A stretch of DNA of 46,859 nt, from positions 1 through 46,859 of the forward strand of contig CAMCMZ010000026.1 in the NCBI GenBank assembly GCA_945876185.1, given 5' to 3'. The notes below the pieces were generated by a model. It was not told the DNA's origin. It did not search any database and worked only from the letters and a program-made list of their open reading frames with translations. Shown here piece after piece: positions 36,718 through 46,859 of the stretch (position 1 is the stretch's first letter; the number at the start of each line of letters is the position of its first letter). Origin of the DNA: Candidatus Kuenenia stuttgartensis. Its GTDB lineage: Bacteria; Planctomycetota; UBA11346. The position numbers and the translations under genes are program-made.

Positions 36718-39186
36718 ATGCGCAAGCCGATGTCGACGACCCGCGTGGCGGCTGCCGCCCTTCTCGCCGCGATGGCCGTGCCCATGACGCTGCCGTCGTC
36801 GCTGACCGCCGCCGAGCCGCCGGTGACCTTCGGCAAGAGCGACCAGATCAAGGATCTCCTCGCCGAGGGCGTGAAGCAGTACCGGGTCGGCCGTTACCTA
36901 GCCGCTGCCAACGCCTTCGCCGCCGCGATCAAGCTCGATCCCACCGACCGCCAGGCCTACGACTGGTACCTAGCCTGCGGCGAACCGCTGCTCCTGGCGA
37001 TGCAGGACAAGGGCGAACTCGCGGACGTGATCAGGGATCTGCGCCGCCGCGCCAACATCTACCGCGAAGAACTGCGCCACGACCCGCGCTACATCGAGCA
37101 CATGATCGGTCGGCTGAGCAAGAGCGAGGACGAGCGCGTCGTCGCCCAGTTCGAACTGATCGCGATCGGCCCCGCCGCCGTACCCTATCTGGTCGCGAAA
37201 CTCAGCGACAACCGGCAAGACCACCTGCGCGTCGTCTGCCGCATCGTTCTGACCAAGATGGGCTATCGCGCCGTGCTGCCGCTGACCGAGGCGCTCAACG
37301 CCAAGGATCAGCGCCTGGTCGCGTCTGTCGCCGCCGTGCTCGCCGACATCCGCGATCCACGCCCGCTTTTCCGCCTGAAGCAGATCTCGGAGGCGAAAGA
37401 CGCCGACGCGACGACCAAGCAGGTGGTCGACAACGTGATCGCCGAGATCGCCAAGGCCACCGGTCTCGCCGACGTGCCGCCCGCGAAAAACCTGTTTTTC
37501 CAAGAGGCCCTGCGCTACTGGCGCGGCGACGCCCAGGTGCGCGAAGAGGTGAACTACAACGAGGCGCTGCTCTGGCGCTGGGATGAATCCGCCGAAGGCA
37601 CCAAGAAGCTGACCTCGGTTCGCGCGCCGCGCTACGCCTGGAATGCGCTGATCGCGGAAGAGCTCTGCTTCGACGGCCTGCGTTCCTTCCCCGACTTCAC
37701 CGCCTTCCAGCCGCTGCTCGCGGCGGTCATCGCGACCCAGGATGTCGACGCCAACCGTCGCGCTGCCCTGGCGAAGCAGAGCACCGCGCCGCCCACTGCA
37801 CCGGAAGAATTCGCCGACGCCATCGCCGAACGCGTGCAGTACCTTGCTGAGGCGAACCAGCGCGTCGCCATGTTTGGCCCCGCCAGCCTCTATAGCGCCT
37901 TCCATCAAGCCGTAGTGGTGGAAAAATACGAGGTTGCCGCCTATATCGCCAAGATTCTCCAGGATCGCACCCTGGCCAAGGCCGAACTGCACCTGCCCAG
38001 CGCCAGCCTGACCCCGGACAAAGCGGGCTCACCCCTGGCCGCCGGCCTCGACCATGCGGACAAGCTGGTGCGCTACAGCGCCGCGATCACTCTCGCGACA
38101 CTCGACCCTGCGGTGTCGTTCTTCAACGCCGACAAGGTCGTGCCCGCCCTGAGCGAGGCGGTTGGCGAATCCGGCACCCGCGTGGTGCTGGTCATCGATC
38201 CCGATTTCCGTCAGCGCAACGCCGCGCGCGATGCCCTGCAGCAGAAGGGCTTCCAGGCCCAGACCGTCGCCGATGGCCATGCCGCCCTGCAGCGCCTGAA
38301 CCAGACCCCGATGATCGATGCGATCATCGTCCCGGCCGATCTGCCGGCGACGCTGAAGGACCGCTTCGGTTCGGTCATCAACGTCCCGGAAAACCGCCCG
38401 CTCGATCTGGTGCAGTTCCTCAAGAACGACTGGCGCACCAGCAAGGTGCCGGTGTTCGTCAGCCTGCCCGAGCACCCGGAAACCGCCGCCCGCCTGAAGG
38501 GCATATTCGACGGCAAGGCGACCGGTTTCATCGCCAAGCCCTTCAACGCCGACGACCTGCAGGGCAAGCTCGACGCCGCGCTGAAAGATGCCCAGATCTT
38601 CCAGTCCAACCGCGATGAGGCCGAAGCCATCGCCCTCGCCGCCGCGATCGCTTTGCAGCAGCCGGATCCGCTGCGTAGCCAATATGACCTCGGCAAGGCC
38701 GTCGACGCGCTGCTCAAGACGCTCGAAAGCCGGCCCGATGCCCTGCGCATCGAGGCCTGCAAGGCGCTGGCGATCATCGCCCGCTCGCCCAAGGCCGGTC
38801 CGGCCATGGTGGGCAATGTCGGCCAGATCTGCACGATCTACGCCAGCCAGGACGCGACCCTCAAGCCGGCGGTGCGGGCTGCGCTCATCCTTGCCATCGG
38901 TGCGATCAATCCCGAGGATCCCGCCGCCGTGCAGATCCTCTCGGCCGCGATTCAGCACGCCGACAACGACGTGCGCAAGGCGGCCCATGCCGCGATCGCC
39001 CACGCTGGATCAATCTCGACCGACAACCTGGTCAAGTACCAGATCCTGCGCCGCCTCGACGCCCGCACCCAGGGCGCGGGTAAGTCGGAGCTGGAAAAAA
39101 CCCAGGCCGCCCCAACCGCTGCCGCGCTTCCTGTCTCGAATCCGGCCCCGGCCGCTGATCCCGCTGCTCCTGCCGCCACCAAGTAA
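36718..39186 (+). CDS. Exported HEAT-repeat protein with an embedded pseudo-receiver domain
   Basis: This 822-residue protein has a signal peptide (RVAAAALLAAMAVPMTLPSS) and a short TPR-like pair (residues 45-80). HEAT-like helical repeats follow (for example IGPAAVPYLVAKLSDNRQDH). Residues of about 487-622 follow a response-regulator receiver fold: RVVLVIDPDFRQRNAARDAL, IDAIIVPADLPATLK, VPVFVSLPEH and GFIAKPFNADDL, with the conserved acidic pair, Ser582 and Lys607. The phospho-acceptor position is Pro539, so it is a pseudo-receiver. More HEAT-like helices and an Ala/Pro tail follow. AGGAGG precedes the ATG at 36718. It is first in an operon with two small membrane proteins. Function is unknown; an envelope scaffold is likely. 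Confidence 0.75.
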   Translation: MRKPMSTTRVAAAALLAAMAVPMTLPSSLTAAEPPVTFGKSDQIKDLLAEGVKQYRVGRYLAAANAFAAAIKLDPTDRQAYDWYLACGEPLLLAMQDKGELADVIRDLRRRANIYREELRHDPRYIEHMIGRLSKSEDERVVAQFELIAIGPAAVPYLVAKLSDNRQDHLRVVCRIVLTKMGYRAVLPLTEALNAKDQRLVASVAAVLADIRDPRPLFRLKQISEAKDADATTKQVVDNVIAEIAKATGLADVPPAKNLFFQEALRYWRGDAQVREEVNYNEALLWRWDESAEGTKKLTSVRAPRYAWNALIAEELCFDGLRSFPDFTAFQPLLAAVIATQDVDANRRAALAKQSTAPPTAPEEFADAIAERVQYLAEANQRVAMFGPASLYSAFHQAVVVEKYEVAAYIAKILQDRTLAKAELHLPSASLTPDKAGSPLAAGLDHADKLVRYSAAITLATLDPAVSFFNADKVVPALSEAVGESGTRVVLVIDPDFRQRNAARDALQQKGFQAQTVADGHAALQRLNQTPMIDAIIVPADLPATLKDRFGSVINVPENRPLDLVQFLKNDWRTSKVPVFVSLPEHPETAARLKGIFDGKATGFIAKPFNADDLQGKLDAALKDAQIFQSNRDEAEAIALAAAIALQQPDPLRSQYDLGKAVDALLKTLESRPDALRIEACKALAIIARSPKAGPAMVGNVGQICTIYASQDATLKPAVRAALILAIGAINPEDPAAVQILSAAIQHADNDVRKAAHAAIAHAGSISTDNLVKYQILRRLDARTQGAGKSELEKTQAAPTAAALPVSNPAPAADPAAPAATK

Positions 39187-39219
39187 CCTTTCGCACGCAC
39201 CCTTTTTCGGAGCCAGAGC

Positions 39220-40101
39220 ATGAACCTCGCGGTCAAGATTTTCATCGTCCTGAACCTAGTCCTGTGCGTCGTCTTCGCGGCGGTGCAGATGAACACCTAC
39301 GCCACGAGCGAGAACTGGAAACGTCGCTGGGATCAGGACACCAAAAAGAACATCGATGATCGCAATGATGCGATCAAACTCGCTACGGATAAGGGAGTAG
39401 AAGCCGAGCGGGCCAAGAACCGCATCGTCGACCTCGAAACCCTGGTCGGTGACAAGACCGCCGAGATCGCCAAGCTGGGCAAGGATATCGCGACGGCCGA
39501 TGGCAACATCAAGGGCCTCAATGAAACCGTCCGCCGCAACGAGACGAACTTCAACGCGCTGAACGACAGCTACATCAGCCAGGGCCAGTCGCTGGAAAAA
39601 GTCCGCCTGCGCATGAGCGAACTGAACCACATCGCCCAGGTCTCGCGCGCCGCCGCCTTCCAGGTCAACGTCAAGCTCGCCGAGGTCGAGGACGACCTCA
39701 ACAATGAAGTGGCGAAGAACACCAAGCTGATGGAAGAGAACGATGCGTCGAAGAAGAAGGTTAACGAACAGGAGGCCTTCATCGCCTTCATCCGCGACAA
39801 CTTCCCCGAACAGTACAAGGCTGCGACCACCACGGGCCATGGCGCAGTCCCGGTCAACGCCGTGGTCACCTTCATCAAGACCGATCCCCAGGGCCGCCAG
39901 GACACCGTCATCCTGTCGATCGGCCAGTCGCAGGTCCAGCCCGGCGCCGAACTGCTCATCCACCGTGGCAGCACGTTCCTGGTCAAGGTCCGCGTCTATG
40001 CTGTCAACAAGGATTCCGCCACCTGCCGCGTGATCCCCGATACCTGGAACAGCAAGCAGACCGCGATCCAGATCGGCGATCTGGCGATGACCGCGCACTG
40101 A
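39220..40101 (+). CDS. Membrane-anchored coiled-coil protein
   Basis: This 293-residue protein starts with an uncleaved-looking transmembrane anchor (KIFIVLNLVLCVVFAAVQM). A long coiled coil follows, roughly residues 30-195 (RIVDLETLVGDKTAEIAKLG, KLAEVEDDLNNEVAKNTKLM). A compact C-terminal beta-rich domain of about 85 residues (AVVTFIKTDPQGRQDTVILS, GAELLIHRGSTFLVKVRVYA) probably lies outside the cytoplasm. The architecture recalls MreC-like envelope organisers but I cannot assign it to that family. A GGAG site precedes the ATG at 39220. It follows the HEAT/pseudo-receiver gene by 33 bp and precedes the 42-aa membrane protein by 48 bp. Confidence 0.7.
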   Translation: MNLAVKIFIVLNLVLCVVFAAVQMNTYATSENWKRRWDQDTKKNIDDRNDAIKLATDKGVEAERAKNRIVDLETLVGDKTAEIAKLGKDIATADGNIKGLNETVRRNETNFNALNDSYISQGQSLEKVRLRMSELNHIAQVSRAAAFQVNVKLAEVEDDLNNEVAKNTKLMEENDASKKKVNEQEAFIAFIRDNFPEQYKAATTTGHGAVPVNAVVTFIKTDPQGRQDTVILSIGQSQVQPGAELLIHRGSTFLVKVRVYAVNKDSATCRVIPDTWNSKQTAIQIGDLAMTAH

Positions 40102-40149
40102 TCCGCTGAACCCCACCAGCGCAACCGCAACTGCAACAGGAACCGCACC

Positions 40150-40278
40150 ATGGATAACGACAAAAGCTGGCTGGTGATGGTGGTTCTCACCTTCGTGGCC
40201 CTCGCGGTCGCCACCACCTACGCCTACCTGCAATTGCAGAGCTACAACGAGTACACGATCGGGGCGAGTCCGTTCTGA
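40150..40278 (+). CDS. 42-aa single-pass membrane microprotein
   Basis: The ORF begins MDNDKSWLVMVVLTFVALAV and ends NEYTIGASPF. One hydrophobic helix at about residues 8-26 follows a short acidic N-terminus, and the remainder is polar and Tyr-rich. An AGGA ribosome site lies 8 bp before the ATG. Position and strand make it the third gene of the operon 36718-40278, so it may be a subunit or regulator of the exported HEAT and coiled-coil proteins. No family was recognised. Confidence 0.65.
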   Translation: MDNDKSWLVMVVLTFVALAVATTYAYLQLQSYNEYTIGASPF

Positions 40279-40288
40279 TCCGCAACCT

Positions 40289-40312
40289 GGCGCTCAGCGA
40301 GACTTGAGCGCC
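40289..40312. terminator. Hairpin at the convergent operon ends
   Basis: GGCGCTCA (40289-40296) pairs perfectly with TGAGCGCC (40305-40312) across an 8-nt loop, between the 42-aa gene and the overlapping end of the minus-strand gene at 40294. Neither side has a T run, so any terminator role is weak. Confidence 0.35.
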
Positions 40313-40635
40313 CGCGCGAGGGTTTCCTCAGCCCGGCGCAGATGCGAACGCGCTGGCGGTTCGACCGATTCGTGATCAACCCGATCCAACAGGTTCAGCA
40401 CCTGGCGTATCCCGGCCGGATCCTCGGCCGGGATCGTTCGTGTCTGGGAGAGCGCCCGTGCGATTGCGGTGGCAATCGCCGCGTCCGCACCGGGGTCGCG
40501 TTCGTGCAGGGTCACCGCGATGCTCAGGGCGTCACCGGCGCGCAAGAGCAGTTCGGCGCAGGTTTCCCCGGCTATTTCCGATGCACCCTGCGGAGCTGTC
40601 GGAAGTTCATCCCACCAGTTGGGCGTCCGGGTCAT
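40294..40635 (-). CDS. Small helical protein downstream of the SNF2 gene
   Basis: This 113-residue soluble protein begins MTRTPNWWDELPTAPQG and is otherwise helical and rich in Ala, Arg and Glu (TCAELLLRAGDALSIAVTLH, RRAEETLARALKSR). No domain was recognised. A strong CAGGAGG site precedes the ATG ending at 40635, and it follows the SNF2 ATPase gene by 19 bp on the same strand, so it is probably co-expressed and might be an accessory factor. The track of open sequence upstream lies within the SNF2 gene and is not coding in this frame. Confidence 0.6.
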   Translation of the reverse strand: MTRTPNWWDELPTAPQGASEIAGETCAELLLRAGDALSIAVTLHERDPGADAAIATAIARALSQTRTIPAEDPAGIRQVLNLLDRVDHESVEPPARSHLRRAEETLARALKSR

Positions 40636-40654
40636 GGTTTGATCCTCCTGCGGT

Positions 40655-44029
<3,375 letters not shown>

Positions 44030-44068
44030 GGGGAAATACGGTGGCGTGGAAGTCCGGCGGGCAAGTCC

Positions 44069-44185
44069 GTAGCGCCGGCTTCAGCCGGCATGGACCGCCG
44101 GCTTCAGCCGGCCGTCAGGGAAATCGTGCGGTCACCAGGCGGCGGGCTGAAGCCCACCGTCCGTGCCGGCTGAAGCCGGCGCTAC
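44069..44185. repeat. REP-like cluster with 27-bp inverted repeat
   Basis: GTAGCGCCGGCTTCAGCCGG at 44069 begins a 27-nt arm that returns in inverted orientation at 44159-44185 with one mismatch. Between them are another CCGGCTTCAGCCGG palindrome (about 44099) and a GGGCTGAAGCCC variant (about 44144). The right arm contains the lgt stop codon. The 152 bp between lgt and the SNF2 gene is therefore almost wholly palindromic, resembling REP/BIME elements; no RAYT transposase is seen here. Confidence 0.75.
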
Positions 44186-45123
44186 TTCGCCGCGGCTGCC
44201 GGTGCGGCGAGGTAGTCCTCGGGCCGGGGTTTGCGTCGCAAGGCCCAGATCACGAATCCGAGGCCGACCGCCGCAACGATCAGGGTCAGGGCCTGGCCCT
44301 TGGTGAAGATGCCGAGGATGAACGGCTGCTGGACCACATGGGTCACTCCGTTGATTACGATGCTCGCAGGTTGCCCACCCGGCTGGCCGGCGTCGGGTTC
44401 GCGGAAGAACTCGCCAGTGATGCGGCCGAAGGAATAGAGGATGAGGACCAGACCGAGACTGAGCCCCGGCCGCCGATGTCGGGCGTGGATGGGCAGGACG
44501 ATCGCCAGGATGAGCAATCCTTCGAGGAAAACGGCGTAGAGTTGGCTGGGGTGGCGCGGTACGGGCGGATTCCCCGACAGCGGGAAGATCCACGCCCAGG
44601 CGACCTGGGTCGGCCGGCCCCAGAGTTCGCCGTTCCAGAAGTTGGCGAGGCGGCCGAAGATGATGCCGATCGGGGCTGCTGCCGCGACGGCATCCGCGAT
44701 CACCAACGGGTTGACCGTCCGGGCGCGCCCGCGCCACCACCACCAGGTGGCCAAGACGATGCCGATGATGCCTCCGTGGCTGGCCATGCCGCCCTCGGTG
44801 ACCTTGAGCACCCCCCACCACGGGAACCCGCCACCGAATTCAGTGAACAGATACGGCTTGTAGAACAGGCAGTAGCCCAGCCGCCCGCCGGCGATGATCC
44901 CGACCGCCAGCGCCACCATGAGATCGCTGATCGCGGTGCTGGTCAGCGGCAGGCGGTCGCGTTTCGACCAACGCCAGAGCAGCAGGCCGCCGCAGACCAC
45001 GCCGGCGACGTAGGCCAGGCCGTACCAGCGGATCGGCAACCACGACGACCACGCCGGGATGATGAACGGGTTGAAGTCGCAGACCCACCAAGTGTGGGCG
45101 GCGGTGATTGGGGTTGGGTCCAT
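44182..45123 (-). CDS. lgt: Prolipoprotein diacylglyceryl transferase
   Basis: Lgt attaches diacylglycerol from phosphatidylglycerol to the lipobox Cys of prolipoproteins in the inner membrane. The 313-residue protein has seven or so hydrophobic segments. The signatures are SWLPIRWYGLAYVAGVVCGG, GGMASHGGIIGIVLATWWWW, the Lgt signature RLANFWNGELWGRPT, and RHPSQLYAVFLEGLLI. A short insert after SFGRITGEFFREPDA (a Gly/Pro-rich loop of ~30 residues) and an Ala-rich tail make it slightly longer than average. A CCCAGG site precedes the ATG at 45123. It follows the TerB-like gene by 27 bp. Confidence 0.95.
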   Translation of the reverse strand: MDPTPITAAHTWWVCDFNPFIIPAWSSWLPIRWYGLAYVAGVVCGGLLLWRWSKRDRLPLTSTAISDLMVALAVGIIAGGRLGYCLFYKPYLFTEFGGGFPWWGVLKVTEGGMASHGGIIGIVLATWWWWRGRARTVNPLVIADAVAAAAPIGIIFGRLANFWNGELWGRPTQVAWAWIFPLSGNPPVPRHPSQLYAVFLEGLLILAIVLPIHARHRRPGLSLGLVLILYSFGRITGEFFREPDAGQPGGQPASIVINGVTHVVQQPFILGIFTKGQALTLIVAAVGLGFVIWALRRKPRPEDYLAAPAAAAK

Positions 45124-45150
45124 GAATACTGCCTGGGGTTCGCCGTGGGA

Positions 45151-45570
45151 TCAGGTTCTGTCCGGATTGGGGCGGAGGTGCCGCTGATCGATGTCCTGGT
45201 GGATAAGCGTGTATTCATGCTCCATTCCGGCCAGCGCCTCGCGGATCACGACCTCGGCACGATCCCGAGGGATCCGTGCGATATCGAGAAATTTGGCGAT
45301 CAGATTCGTTTCGGAAGCCGTTGTGGTCCCGTCCATGGCTGCCATGCGGACCATGTCCCTGAGGACAGCCTCATCCGTGATCAGGTTCACCGGACGAAGA
45401 TCGCCATCGAGGAATGAACGCATGACGGCGTCGGCCAGGGTCAGCTTCGATCCCACCACCCGGTCGCGGCAGCGCGAGAGGAACAGCACCTCCAATGGAT
45501 GCAGCGTTCCGTCGACACGGGCAACCAGGACGAGGTTCAGCAACCAGTCAGATTTCCATGATCCCGGCAT
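45151..45570 (-). CDS. TerB-like helical protein overlapping the MazE-like gene
   Basis: This 139-residue protein shows the two-half pattern of TerB/DjlA-N domains. The halves are LLNLVLVARVDGTLHPLEVL (hydrophobic helix, DG, then a conserved Glu) and DMVRMAAMDGTTTASETNLI (again DG with a Glu seven residues on), followed by KFLDIARIPRDRAEVVIREA. TerB domains are linked to metal sensing, tellurite resistance and membrane stress modules. The ATG ending 45570 has GGGAG upstream and lies 23 bp inside the end of the MazE-like gene. The family call is by pattern only. It precedes lgt by 27 bp. Confidence 0.6.
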   Translation of the reverse strand: MPGSWKSDWLLNLVLVARVDGTLHPLEVLFLSRCRDRVVGSKLTLADAVMRSFLDGDLRPVNLITDEAVLRDMVRMAAMDGTTTASETNLIAKFLDIARIPRDRAEVVIREALAGMEHEYTLIHQDIDQRHLRPNPDRT

Positions 45571-45808
45571 CGGTGGCTCCCAGACTGGACAGGCCCCGCT
45601 CTTTGGCTCTCTGCTCGTAGAACGACATCGGCCGGCGCTGGCGCCTCTGCGGCAGCGCCGACTGCTTGGGTCGGATAAGGATCTGGCCGTCCTGGACTGA
45701 CAGCTCCGCCGCCGCCCCATCCATGAGGTGCATTTCCCGTACAACAGCACTGGGCAGCCGGATACCGAGGCTGTTGCCCCATCTTCTGAAATACACGGTC
45801 AGGATCAT
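45548..45808 (-). CDS. AbrB/MazE-like DNA-binding protein
   Basis: This 86-residue protein begins MILTVYFRRWGNSLGIRLPS, the swapped-hairpin AbrB/MazE motif (KWGNSxGIRIP), then VVREMHLMDGAAAELSVQDG and ILIRPK, which complete the barrel. A basic C-terminal tail (PQRRQRRPMSFYEQRAKERG) would contact a toxin in a true MazE. No MazF/PemK or PIN toxin follows; the next, overlapping gene is TerB-like. An alternative ATG ending at 45826 (MRESASM-) overlaps the GH88 stop and would make the pair translationally coupled. It is likely autoregulatory, but no operator was identified. Confidence 0.75.
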   Translation of the reverse strand: MILTVYFRRWGNSLGIRLPSAVVREMHLMDGAAAELSVQDGQILIRPKQSALPQRRQRRPMSFYEQRAKERGLSSLGATDAGIMEI

Positions 45809-45818
45809 GGAGGCAGAC

Positions 45819-46859
45819 TCACGCATCAAAAAACGTCGGATAATCACCCTTGTTCGCCAGGCGCTGGAGCAGCAGCGCCAGTTCCAGTCCATGGTAGTCG
45901 CCCCACATCGACGATTCGCCGTTCGGCACCTTGGCGCCGGCGGGGATGTGGTCCCAGCCGTTGGGCCGGTGATAGACGCTGTGCAGGAGGAGACCCTGGT
46001 GCTTGGGCGAGACGGACAGGTAGGGCTCAGCGAGCAGCGTCTTCGCCGCGGTCAGGCCGGCCTGGGTGTAGCGCTTGGCCAAAGCAGCACCGCCGCGTTG
46101 GGCGTTCAACCAGCGACCGAGGCGGATGAGGCCCTGGGCGGCGATCGCGGCGGCGCTGGAATCCACCGGTTCGTGAACGTTGTAGGGATCCGCCGGGCGG
46201 CTCTGCCAGTCGCCGAGGCGGTGCAGTTCCGGCGCGCCGGTGTCCCAGTACGGGATGCCGTCGCTGGCGGTGGCGCGGTCGATCCAGAAGTCGCTCACGG
46301 CTTCAGCGGTGCGGCGGAAGGACGCGAGGATGTCCTTCTTCGGCGCGAGTCCGGCAGCAGCGAAGTCGGCGGCGGGCAGGGCGTCGAGGAATTCCAGTTC
46401 TTCCGCGAACCCGACCACGGCCCAGGCGAGGCCGCGCGTCCAGGTCGAAAACGGCGCGTAGCCCTGCTGGCTGGAGGGGCAGCGGAAGGCGCCGTCATTG
46501 CGGTTGAAGATCGCCTCATGCGCGGTGCGGCCGCGCACGTCGTAGGTGTCGCGCCCCTCGCCGTAGGTGATGTTCCAGCGTCCGGTGGTCAGGCCGTGGG
46601 TGACGGCGCGTCCGAGCAGGCTGATCTTGGCGTCGCCCTCGCCCTGGAACTGGTGTCCCAGCTGGTGCGCCAGGCCAAGGATGCGCACGGTGCGGATGGT
46701 GTCGACGAAGAGCGAATGCGGGCCGTTGAACGAATAGACGTAACCGCCGGCGCTGCCGTCCTTTTCCCGCCGTTCGCTCCAGCGCGCGGCCTGCACGCAG
46801 GCGCTGGCGCGGATCGCCATCTCGTAATAGGCGAGTTCCCAGTCGTTACGCGCGATCTT
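45819..46859 (-). CDS. Glycoside hydrolase family 88 (unsaturated uronyl hydrolase-like), partial
   Basis: The reading frame is open to the window edge, so the N-terminus lies beyond 46859; 346 codons are visible. GH88 enzymes are (alpha/alpha)6 barrels that hydrolyse unsaturated uronic acids from lyase-cleaved polysaccharides. Visible family features are ELAYYEMAIRASACV, FSTWTRGLAWAVVGFAEEL (the SxWxRGxAWA block), DGIPYWDTGAPE, PVDSSAAAIAAQGLIRLGRW and ESSMWGDYHGLELALLLQRL. The catalytic Asp residues cannot be placed with certainty here (one in DTGAP or in the missing part). GH105 is an alternative. It ends 10 bp before the MazE-like gene and may head the minus-strand run towards lgt. Confidence 0.8.
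   Translation of the reverse strand, partial: KIARNDWELAYYEMAIRASACVQAARWSERREKDGSAGGYVYSFNGPHSLFVDTIRTVRILGLAHQLGHQFQGEGDAKISLLGRAVTHGLTTGRWNITYGEGRDTYDVRGRTAHEAIFNRNDGAFRCPSSQQGYAPFSTWTRGLAWAVVGFAEELEFLDALPAADFAAAGLAPKKDILASFRRTAEAVSDFWIDRATASDGIPYWDTGAPELHRLGDWQSRPADPYNVHEPVDSSAAAIAAQGLIRLGRWLNAQRGGAALAKRYTQAGLTAAKTLLAEPYLSVSPKHQGLLLHSVYHRPNGWDHIPAGAKVPNGESSMWGDYHGLELALLLQRLANKGDYPTFFDA

Noticed and set aside
45548..45808. Complete MazEF toxin-antitoxin system
   Set aside because: The MazE-like half is present, but the overlapping partner lacks MazF features, so only a MazE-like regulator is called.

Overview
This 46.9 kb window is a GC-rich bacterial chromosome segment (about two thirds G+C by eye) that is dense in genes and carries mostly housekeeping functions. 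No rRNA, tRNA, CRISPR array, transposase or prophage was recognised. The best guess for the host is a member of the Planctomycetota or a wider PVC relative. The grounds are an EF-G with the [10 protein letters not shown]-loop (the spd/mitochondrial EF-G1 type), a cysteine-free S4, a short second type IIA topoisomerase A subunit, many large exported scaffold-type proteins (HEAT, TPR, propeller), and core genes scattered outside their usual operons. This is inference; a marker-gene tree would settle it.

Layout. 1-0.97 kb: no gene, but a 25-bp inverted repeat, a 159-bp tandem repeat and a dispersed ~150-bp element. 1-4.2 kb: rpmI-rplT (-), a TyrA-type prephenate dehydrogenase (+), ybeY (-) and rpsD (+). 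4.4-11.3 kb: an FmdB-like protein, rpoD, a helix-turn-helix protein with a histone-H1-like tail, topoisomerase IV A, and rpsA. 11.6-15 kb: flgK-flgL, so the cell probably makes flagella. 15.2-17.1 kb: nrdR translationally coupled to an ATP-cone protein of unknown function. 17.2-21 kb: a minus-strand glycan operon (GT4, GH5-like hydrolase, NodB-type deacetylase). 21.3-24.1 kb: an exported protein, a 38-codon micro-ORF and a propeller lipoprotein, chained by GTGA overlaps. 24.2-32.9 kb: small hypothetical genes, an exported alpha/beta hydrolase, ychF, a TrmJ-type methylase, an ankyrin protein, a PhyH dioxygenase and a TPR/PDZ-like exported protein. 33.3-36.4 kb: fusA and ispE. 36.7-40.3 kb: an operon of an exported HEAT protein with a pseudo-receiver domain, a membrane-anchored coiled coil and a 42-aa membrane microprotein. 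40.3-46.9 kb: a minus-strand run of GH88 (cut by the window edge), an AbrB/MazE-like protein, a TerB-like protein, lgt, a SWIM-SNF2 ATPase and a small acidic protein.

The most unusual material is: (i) the ATP-cone protein coupled to NrdR; (ii) the exported HEAT protein with an embedded receiver fold lacking the phospho-acceptor Asp, and its two small membrane partners; (iii) a MazE-like gene overlapping a TerB-like gene where a toxin would be expected; (iv) several intergenic repeat families, including a ~100-bp element with AAAAATCGC termini placed right after the rpsD and parC stop codons, and a composite repeat found in opposite orientation at 0.1-0.9 kb and 33.0-33.3 kb. No complete defence system or biosynthetic cluster is visible.
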